From the NCBI GenBank assembly GCA_016200325.1, contig JACQEZ010000020.1, positions 1 to 64,000 on the forward strand: a stretch of DNA of 64,000 nucleotides, written 5' to 3'. Of this stretch, positions 58,174 through 64,000 are shown in pieces; the first letter of the stretch is position 1, and each line of letters opens with the position of its first letter. The position numbers were made by a program, and so were the translations under genes. This stretch comes from Candidatus Manganitrophaceae bacterium (lineage in GTDB: Bacteria; Nitrospirota; Nitrospiria; SBBL01; Manganitrophaceae). The notes beneath the pieces were generated by a model that made no database searches, had not been told where the DNA came from, and worked only from the letters and a program-made list of their open reading frames with translations.

Positions 58174-58665
58174 ATGAATCAAAAAGGATTCACGGTTATA
58201 GAGATGGCAATTATTGGTGCGATCATCGGTATCCTAACAGCGATTGCAATACCGAATTTTCAGGTATGGGTTGCAAATCAACGGTTAAGAAATAGCATGG
58301 CTCAGCTGGAAGGAGACCTCCAGGTTGCGCGCCTTACCGCGATTAACCGGAACGTGCCCGTGACAACTTTATTTAATCAGGCGGGGAGCAGTTATACCGT
58401 TTTTGTCGATGACGCGACTGGTGGAGGAATCGCTCGGAATCTTATCCGAGATGGGGCGGAGGAACTTCTCTTCTCGAGGACACTTGATTCCGGTGTGACC
58501 TTTTCGGCAATCAATATGACTGCCAATGCTATCCTTTTTAATGGGAAAGGTCTTCGTTGGAGACCGATTGCTGATCCGGCCCAAGCTCAATTAAATGGCG
58601 GTCAAGGCCAAAAATATTGCGTCAACATTACGCTGGTAGGGGATGTTAATGCTGCTATTTGTTAG
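58174..58665 (+). CDS. fimT: Minor pseudopilin FimT/GspH-like (cassette 2)
   Basis: Prepilin-like protein of 163 aa with M-N-Q-K-G|F-T-V-I-E-M-A-I-I-G-A-I-I-G-I-L-T-A-I-A-I-P, a canonical site with Phe at +1 and Glu at +5. The mature domain has L-E-G-D-L-Q-V-A-R-L-T-A-I-N-R-N-V-P-V-T and ends with C-V-N-I-T-L-V-G-D-V-N-A-A-I-C; two Cys could form a disulfide. It is the second fimT-like gene; the first has only low visible similarity outside the N-terminus. The start at 58174 follows AGGGAGAGCGAG. It starts cassette 2. Confidence 0.8.
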   Translation: MNQKGFTVIEMAIIGAIIGILTAIAIPNFQVWVANQRLRNSMAQLEGDLQVARLTAINRNVPVTTLFNQAGSSYTVFVDDATGGGIARNLIRDGAEELLFSRTLDSGVTFSAINMTANAILFNGKGLRWRPIADPAQAQLNGGQGQKYCVNITLVGDVNAAIC

Positions 58666-59101
58666 AAATTGGAAAAATCTTTGTGTCATCGGTCGTGAGA
58701 AGGGCTTTACCCTCATCGAGGTAATGATTGCCTCAATTATACTGGCCATTGCCCTTATGGCCATTGCAACTGCGGAAATTACTTCTGTAGGAACAAACCG
58801 GACCTCGAATGGTATTACACAGGCTACAGCATCCGCTGAGGAGATCCTTGAAAGAATGCGCCGAAATCAGAGCAATCTGACATCTTATAGCGGACTTGAT
58901 ACGAATAACCCTGCGACCCGTCCCGCCGCCGGGACGGCACAGACTGACTATGATCAATGGAAGGCGCGCCTAATTAACGGAGGAAGAGGACAGGTTTCAG
59001 TCGCTCCCGGGTCTCCTATCACAGGTATTTCTTTAGTCACGGTAACGATTGTCTGGACCGATGTTTTACAAAGAACGATTACACTCCAGACCACTTTTTG
59101 A
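58649..59101 (+). CDS. pilV: Minor pilin PilV-like (cassette 2)
   Basis: Prepilin-like protein of 150 aa (from 58649) or 152 (from 58643). The leader (up to R-E-K-G) is longer than normal; the site G|F-T-L-I-E-V-M-I-A-S-I-I-L-A-I-A-L-M-A-I-A is canonical. AGGGG lies 6 bases before the ATG at 58649 and touches that at 58643, which favours the former. The mature domain has a helix with A-S-A-E-E-I-L-E-R-M-R-R-N-Q-S and a beta-strand with T-V-T-I-V-W-T-D. It overlaps fimT-2 by 17 bp. Confidence 0.78.
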   Translation: MLLFVRNWKNLCVIGREKGFTLIEVMIASIILAIALMAIATAEITSVGTNRTSNGITQATASAEEILERMRRNQSNLTSYSGLDTNNPATRPAAGTAQTDYDQWKARLINGGRGQVSVAPGSPITGISLVTVTIVWTDVLQRTITLQTTF

Positions 59102-59113
59102 GGACGGCTTCCG

Positions 59114-60043
59114 ATGAAAAAAGATGAGAAAGGGTTCACGCTTCTTGAGGTTTTGGTTTCGATGGGGATTACCCTTGTCGTCACTGCGGCTGGATATACC
59201 TTTTTTAACAATACCTTTAACTTCTCAATTTTACACAGTCGAACCGCAGAAATGCAAAGGGAAACGCGGGTGGCCATCGATATTATGAGTCGAGAAATCA
59301 GAAATGCCGGGTTTGGAATTGTGGAGCCGTTGACAGGAATCATCCAGGGAACGGTCTCGCCGATCCAGGCTTCTAATAATGTCGACCCCACACCGTCTGG
59401 CACCGCCAACAAGCTAGACCGGATTACCTTAGTCGAAGGTTATGAAACAATTGGTACCCTCAATGCCGCCGCAACCCTGGGGGCAACCACCCTCACTATG
59501 GTTCCTTCGACGGGTGTCAATCCGACGAGCCCTTCTATCGTCGGAAGTACAATTACGTTAGAAGGGTTCTATACCGGAGTGGTAACAGCCGTGGCCGGTG
59601 GTCCGGCCGTTTATACCCTTACCCTCAGTACCGGTTTAAATCGAGCTTATACAACGTCGAATTCGGTTATGATTGTCCGAACCATTACCTATCGTGTTGC
59701 AGTTCCTGCAGGCAGTACAGAGCCTGTTCTCTATCGAAATGCCAATGATGGAAATGGCGATCAAATCATCGCCTCCGGAATAGAAGATCTTCAATTTGCT
59801 TATCTGCTTAATGATGGAACAGAAACCAATGCGCCTGCAGCAGTTGTACCGCCGGCAGTTCCCGCTATCCGGGCTGTCAGAATTACCTTGCTGGCACGTG
59901 CTCTGGATCCCAATTCAAAGGCAACGCAAATCTCAACCCGCCCAGCGATTGAAGATCATGCAGCGGGAACAGCAACTGATCGATACCATCGGAAATTAGC
60001 AACCAAAGTCGTGGAGGTGAGAAACCTTGGGCTTAGTAGTTAA
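59114..60043 (+). CDS. pilW: Minor pilin PilW-like (cassette 2)
   Basis: Prepilin-like protein of 309 aa, K-K-D-E-K-G|F-T-L-L-E-V-L-V-S-M-G-I-T-L-V-V-T-A-A-G-Y-T-F. The coiled-coil region (S-R-T-A-E-M-Q-R-E-T-R-V-A-I-D-I-M-S-R-E-I-R-N-A-G-F) and the segment S-G-I-E-D-L-Q-F-A-Y-L-L-N-D-G are PilW-typical and also appear in PilW of cassette 1. A middle region (~100-180) is Thr/Ala/Gly-rich with many short beta repeats and no counterpart in cassette 1. It overlaps pilX-2 by 17 bp. Confidence 0.8.
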   Translation: MKKDEKGFTLLEVLVSMGITLVVTAAGYTFFNNTFNFSILHSRTAEMQRETRVAIDIMSREIRNAGFGIVEPLTGIIQGTVSPIQASNNVDPTPSGTANKLDRITLVEGYETIGTLNAAATLGATTLTMVPSTGVNPTSPSIVGSTITLEGFYTGVVTAVAGGPAVYTLTLSTGLNRAYTTSNSVMIVRTITYRVAVPAGSTEPVLYRNANDGNGDQIIASGIEDLQFAYLLNDGTETNAPAAVVPPAVPAIRAVRITLLARALDPNSKATQISTRPAIEDHAAGTATDRYHRKLATKVVEVRNLGLSS

Positions 60044-60635
60044 AAGGTTTTCAATTTCGAAAAATGAAAAGGGAATAGCCCTGATTGCCATGATGTTGAT
60101 GATTGTTCTGATGACGTCTCTCATCATGATGGCGCTGAATATCAGCGGCATTGAGATCAATCTGGCCTCGACCGGTCGGAGAACGACGCAGGGCATGCAC
60201 TCGGCGGAAGGGGGCGTTCAAATCGCTATTCCTGTGATTCAGCAAACCCTGGATCAGAATGCCATTCCGACCTTTCCGAGTTCTTCGGGGGTGGTTGTGG
60301 ATCCGCGTAATACGAATGGTGGCGCGTCGCTTCCTGATTTTGTGCAAGAGATCACTTCCGGAAGCTCACCGACCGGAGGAATGTTGGATAATGCCAAGAC
60401 AAATCCAAATCTAACGATCACCTCCCTCTCTGGTCAGACGATTCAGGTCGACATAGACTATGAGGGGCCAGCGAGCCTTCCAGGCTCGGAACTGGAAGAA
60501 CAGAACATTGGCTATCACAAGAAAGTTGCCGGTACCGGCTGTGCCTCCGGAACGATTTATTACATCGATTCTATCGCTAACGGAGCGATGAAGACTCAAT
60601 CTGAAGTGGCGTCTGCTTATTATCAATGTTCATAG
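60027..60635 (+). CDS. pilX: Minor pilin PilX-like (cassette 2), short form
   Basis: Protein of 202 aa. The PilX-type N-terminus is N-E-K-G|I-A-L-I-A-M-M-L-M-I-V-L-M-T-S-L-I-M-M-A-L; the +5 residue is not Glu. The sequence G-I-E-I-N-L-A-S-T-G-R-R-T-T-Q-G-M-H-S-A-E-G-G-V-Q is the usual PilX second helix. The rest is a small beta-rich domain with E-E-Q-N-I-G-Y-H-K-K-V-A-G-T-G-C-A-S-G. The start codon is TTG at 60027, with a strong GGAGGTGAG site. Compare the 445-aa PilX of cassette 1: that form has an added ~240 residues. Confidence 0.75.
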   Translation: MGLVVKRFSISKNEKGIALIAMMLMIVLMTSLIMMALNISGIEINLASTGRRTTQGMHSAEGGVQIAIPVIQQTLDQNAIPTFPSSSGVVVDPRNTNGGASLPDFVQEITSGSSPTGGMLDNAKTNPNLTITSLSGQTIQVDIDYEGPASLPGSELEEQNIGYHKKVAGTGCASGTIYYIDSIANGAMKTQSEVASAYYQCS

Positions 60636-60648
60636 TGAGGAGACAGCA

Positions 60649-60984
60649 ATGCAGAAGATATTATCTGGCTTGTTCCTAGTGGCTTTATTGAGCGTAGCGG
60701 CCGTCGGAGGCGAAGTGCTCAAATCGGCAGAGGCTTCGGAGGGCTCAATCGATCGGCCGGATCGGGAACGGCAGGAGATTGTTCGGGGACTCCTCAATGA
60801 GTTTGGACCTGGATTTGTGATGGTGGCTGGAGTTCGCTATAAGACCGCTCAAGGCATGACGGTCAAGAATCAGCAAGGGATGGCCTCTTCTAGTATGAAA
60901 GCACTGAGTCCTCAGATGATGGTGGAATTGGTTTTGGAAGGTCACCTCGTCGTGCAGATTCAAATCGTGAGTCTGCCGAGATAG
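60649..60984 (+). CDS. Small secreted protein before pilY1 (PilY2-like?)
   Basis: Protein of 111 aa with a signal peptide (L-S-G-L-F-L-V-A-L-L-S-V-A-A-V-G-G). The mature part has V-A-G-V-R-Y-K-T-A-Q-G-M-T-V-K-N-Q-Q-G and V-L-E-G-H-L-V-V-Q-I-Q-I-V, a small beta domain similar in size and place to PilY2 of Pseudomonas, which helps pilus biogenesis; similarity is weak, so the name is tentative. GAGGAGACAGC precedes the ATG. It lies 12 bp after cassette 2 and 12 bp before pilY1, all in one operon. Confidence 0.6.
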   Translation: MQKILSGLFLVALLSVAAVGGEVLKSAEASEGSIDRPDRERQEIVRGLLNEFGPGFVMVAGVRYKTAQGMTVKNQQGMASSSMKALSPQMMVELVLEGHLVVQIQIVSLPR

Positions 60985-60996
60985 GGAGGTATCGCA

Positions 60997-63900
60997 ATGA
61001 AAGCGGTCAAGCTTGTTCAATTCGTATTGATTTTTGTTCTCCTAGGGATGGGGGTCGCTCCGGCGCGGGCGGCTACGACTTCTTACTCATTGAGTGATTT
61101 CAGTGCGCTTCCTCCGTTTATCGGAAATGTTGTAACCCCGAACATTCTCCTTTTATTAGACAACTCCGGAAGCATGAACGACACCGCCTATGGTCAAGCG
61201 AGCGCAGGCCCATACAGTGCAGCAACGGAGTACGGCGGTTATTTTGACAATACGAAATGCTACAGCTATGGGAGCAGTCGCTTCACCCCCACCGCTACAG
61301 CGAAGCCCTGCGGCGGTGCGACGGGCCGGTGGGACGGAAATTTCCTCAACTATATCACCATGACAAAAATAGAAATCGCGAAGTGGGTGATGATGGGAGG
61401 CAAATGCGCGCCCCGGGTGACTGGAAACTGTTATCCTGGCGGGAAGCTCTCATTCGAATCCGGCGTAGATTTTCATTTGACCGTCGATGGCGGCACTGCG
61501 GTCCCGACCGCTTATACAGGAAGCCGCTGTTATACCCGGAGCGATACGAATTTCTATGTTCGGACATCGGCTCCAATTACCACTTGCAGCACATCGAGCG
61601 GCTCGACGGATAACTTTAACCTCTCGGCCGATGTTTCTGGTGAACCGCAGGGGATTATTCAGCAGATCGGGACCAAGGCCCGATTTGGACTGATGGAGTT
61701 TAAAGGCTCGGGAGACGGGGGGAAGGTCTTAGCGGGAGTGGGGGATAATACCACAAGTATGGTCAATGCCATCGAGAATACAACGGCCAGCACCTGGACT
61801 CCTCTCGCCGAATCGCTTTATGAGGCTACCCGTTACTTTGCTCAACTGGCTCCAGCCTATGCGAACTCCGACTTCAGCTCAAATGTAACAAACAAAGATC
61901 CTTATTATTTTACGGCGCCCGACTGGAGTACACAAGATCAATATGTCACCTGCTGTAAAAGCTTTGTAATTATCTTCACCGATGGGCAGCCGACGCAGGA
62001 TCTAAATGTCCCCTCGAGTATTCAGGGGTATGCTTCCAGCTTTTATCCAACCCCGACGAATTGCTCTCCTCCGGCCGGATGTACGACTGATCATCAAACA
62101 GCTAGCCATAACCATGCCACCGTTTCGAATCATTTTGATAACTGTTCCATCTATTATGGGGGTGATGGTACGGCTGGTAATACCCCGAAGAGTGATCCAT
62201 GTGCCTCGTCCGGCTCTCATTATTTGGACGATGTCGCCTATTGGGCCCATACCACCGATCTTCGGCCCGATTCGGGAAATATATTGGGCATCAATGAATC
62301 GCCGACCGCTCAGCGGTTGACTGGGATGCAGACTCTAACGATCTATCCCTTCTTTGCCTTTGGGACCGGCGCCAACATCCTCAAAGCAGCGGCCAAGATG
62401 GGAGGGTTTATCGACCTTGATGGCGACGGAAAACCGTTCGATGACGGTACCTGCGGAACGGCCCACCCGAACTCCCTCTGTAAGGAGTGGGACAAAGATG
62501 GAGATGGGGTTCCAGATACCTACTTTGAATCTTCGGATGCGTTTGATTTAAGGGCGCGCCTCATGGCAGCCATCACTGATATTCTACAGAAGAGCGCATC
62601 GGGGACATCGGTCTCCGTATTGGCGACCTCTTCTACCGGGGAAGGAGCGATTTACCAGGCTTACTTCTATCCTTCCGTATTTGAGGGAATTGATCAAATC
62701 TCCTGGCTCGGTTATCTGCAAGGTCTCTTCTTTGACACCAGTGGCCAACTGCGGGAAGATACCAATGCCGACGGTAAATTGGTCTTAAGTCAAGATAAGA
62801 TCATTGAAACCTATTTCGATACGACCAATCTTGAGACTCGGGTTCGACGGTACGATGTCGATTCGAACGGGAATAGAACCGGCACCCCCGAGATTATTGG
62901 ATTAAAAGAGTTGAAACCGATTTGGGAAGGGGGGAAAACCTTGGCCAAACGGAACCTCTCTACAAATCCGAGAACGATCAAAACTTGGATCGATTCAAAT
63001 AATAATGGAGCAGTGGATTCGGGTGAATTTATCGATTTCAGCACTACGAATGAATCAACGCTGAGACCCTATCTGCGCGCTGCCAATTCAACAGAAGGGA
63101 CCAATATCATTAATTTTATCCATGGGAATAAAATAACCGGATACCGGCTTCGAGAGGTGACGGTGGATGGCGTTGCAAATAATACTTGGCGATTGGGCGA
63201 TATTATCTATTCAAGTCCGGTTTCCGTCGGCGCGCCCGCGGAGCGCTTTGACCTAAAAAACCAAGATTCAAGTTACACGCTATTTTATAATAGATATAAA
63301 AATAGAAGGCATGTCGTCTATGTGGGGGCCAATGACGGAATGTTGCATGCCTTTAATGCCGGATTTTTCCATCAGGGAGACGATCCCTCCACTGCGAATG
63401 TGGTGGAGCACAGTTGGTTCACGACCGACAGCCATCCCTTAGGCGACGAACTCTGGGCTTTTATCCCAGAGTCGCTTCTTCCGCACCTAAAGTGGCTGAC
63501 TGGCACCGATTATGACAGCGGTCAGCATGTCTACTTTGTAGACGGATCGCCGAGAATCATGGATGCTCAGATCTTCACCGCGGAGGCAATTTGTGCAACA
63601 AATGCCAATGATTCAGGATGTATTCACCCCGGCGGCTGGGGAACCGTACTCATTGGGAGTATGCGACTCGGAGGAGGTGTAATCAAAACGGACCTGAATG
63701 GAAATGGCAGTGATACCGACTCGGGAGAAGATCGCTTCCGCTCAGCCTATTTTATGATGGATATCACAAATCCGGAGGCCACGCCGACGCTCAAATGGGT
63801 TTTTAAGGATAGCGACCTCGGTTTCACCACCAGTTGGCCCTCAGTCATGCGATTCAATTCGACGACATGGTATATGACCGTTGGGTCTGGCCCCCTGACA

Positions 63901-64000
63901 TATAAAGGGGAGCGTGAAAAATCATTATCCACAAATCGGTTCGAATCAACAGTCAGTGAGTATGGCCAGATTTATGTGGTGAATCTGAGCACAGGGGCAT
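60997..64000 (+). CDS. pilY1: PilY1-like tip adhesin, cut by the window end
   Basis: Open to the end of the window (1001 codons and no stop). Signal peptide ~1-27. A von Willebrand A-like domain starts at ~40 with the metal motif D55-N-S-G-S-M and continues with T-P-L-A-E-S-L-Y-E and I-I-F-T-D-G-Q-P-T; the second half is a beta-propeller opening with V-Y-V-G-A-N-D-G-M-L-H-A-F-N. Several loops are calcium-binding/EF-hand-like: D473-L-D-G-D-G, D499-K-D-G-D-G, D588-T-N-A-D-G, D620-V-D-S-N-G, D666-S-N-N-N-G, D899-L-N-G-N-G. PilY1 sits at the pilus tip, controls extension/retraction through calcium, and binds surfaces. AGGGAGG precedes the ATG. Confidence 0.9.
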   Translation, partial: MKAVKLVQFVLIFVLLGMGVAPARAATTSYSLSDFSALPPFIGNVVTPNILLLLDNSGSMNDTAYGQASAGPYSAATEYGGYFDNTKCYSYGSSRFTPTATAKPCGGATGRWDGNFLNYITMTKIEIAKWVMMGGKCAPRVTGNCYPGGKLSFESGVDFHLTVDGGTAVPTAYTGSRCYTRSDTNFYVRTSAPITTCSTSSGSTDNFNLSADVSGEPQGIIQQIGTKARFGLMEFKGSGDGGKVLAGVGDNTTSMVNAIENTTASTWTPLAESLYEATRYFAQLAPAYANSDFSSNVTNKDPYYFTAPDWSTQDQYVTCCKSFVIIFTDGQPTQDLNVPSSIQGYASSFYPTPTNCSPPAGCTTDHQTASHNHATVSNHFDNCSIYYGGDGTAGNTPKSDPCASSGSHYLDDVAYWAHTTDLRPDSGNILGINESPTAQRLTGMQTLTIYPFFAFGTGANILKAAAKMGGFIDLDGDGKPFDDGTCGTAHPNSLCKEWDKDGDGVPDTYFESSDAFDLRARLMAAITDILQKSASGTSVSVLATSSTGEGAIYQAYFYPSVFEGIDQISWLGYLQGLFFDTSGQLREDTNADGKLVLSQDKIIETYFDTTNLETRVRRYDVDSNGNRTGTPEIIGLKELKPIWEGGKTLAKRNLSTNPRTIKTWIDSNNNGAVDSGEFIDFSTTNESTLRPYLRAANSTEGTNIINFIHGNKITGYRLREVTVDGVANNTWRLGDIIYSSPVSVGAPAERFDLKNQDSSYTLFYNRYKNRRHVVYVGANDGMLHAFNAGFFHQGDDPSTANVVEHSWFTTDSHPLGDELWAFIPESLLPHLKWLTGTDYDSGQHVYFVDGSPRIMDAQIFTAEAICATNANDSGCIHPGGWGTVLIGSMRLGGGVIKTDLNGNGSDTDSGEDRFRSAYFMMDITNPEATPTLKWVFKDSDLGFTTSWPSVMRFNSTTWYMTVGSGPLTYKGEREKSLSTNRFESTVSEYGQIYVVNLSTGA

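Noticed and set aside
1-64000. CRISPR arrays, tRNA/rRNA genes, insertion sequences
   Set aside because: I saw no regularly spaced repeats, no transposase-like frame and no tRNA or rRNA in reading the window; a computational scan could still find short or divergent ones.

Overview
The window reads as a chromosomal segment of a moderately GC-rich, Gram-negative, free-living aerobe. Lipoprotein export (LolA), a single-chain cbb3-type oxidase, type IV pilus genes, one-component and two-component regulators and several small DUF families fit the phylum Nitrospirota (possibly the Manganitrophus/Troglogloeales side). That placement is inference from gene content only; there is no rRNA or tRNA gene in the window to test it.

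Layout. 1-7.7 kb: a bifunctional aldolase/dehydrogenase, a cupredoxin protein, an NAD-dependent epimerase, an MBL-fold hydrolase, a monooxygenase-like protein, a nuclease-like protein and a short CARF-like relic. 7.9-8.4 kb: a major pilin behind a sigma-54 promoter. 8.7-12.1 kb: terminal oxidase with CcoN, CcoO and two CcoP-like haem domains in one chain, plus three tiny membrane proteins. 12.2-15.9 kb: an ECF sigma/anti-sigma operon divergent from a DUF4382 lipoprotein, the two separated by a pair of mirror-image ECF-type promoters. 15.9-17.4 kb: a fibronectin-III surface protein under a GEMM-I riboswitch with an intrinsic terminator. 17.5-25.9 kb: small stress or unknown proteins and central-carbon enzymes. 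25.9-40.9 kb: a long minus-strand block (histidine kinase, CDF transporter, pdxA, rsmA, RNase J, FtsK, LolA, hybrid kinase, receiver, YajQ). 41-44.1 kb: an ABC importer without a binding protein. 44.2-50.5 kb: minus-strand terC, larC, DUF3047, larB, Na/Pi symporter, gpsA. 50.7-64 kb: a type IV pilus regulon (pilD, pilS, pilR, two successive minor-pilin cassettes, a small secreted protein, and pilY1, which runs off the end).

How it works together. Three sequences match the -24/-12 sigma-54 consensus, one before the major pilin and one before each minor-pilin cassette, and the window encodes the matching PilS/PilR pair, so pilus synthesis looks like one sigma-54 regulon. A second theme is cyclic dinucleotide signalling: a GEMM-I riboswitch whose specificity base looks like A20 (the cGAMP-type variant), YajQ, and a giant hybrid kinase with a degenerate GGDEF domain. 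A third is envelope stress: an ECF sigma factor that appears to control itself and a divergent lipoprotein through two copies of the same promoter.

Limits: all family names come from reading the translated sequence without database searches; domain boundaries are approximate, and promoter and RNA calls are by eye.
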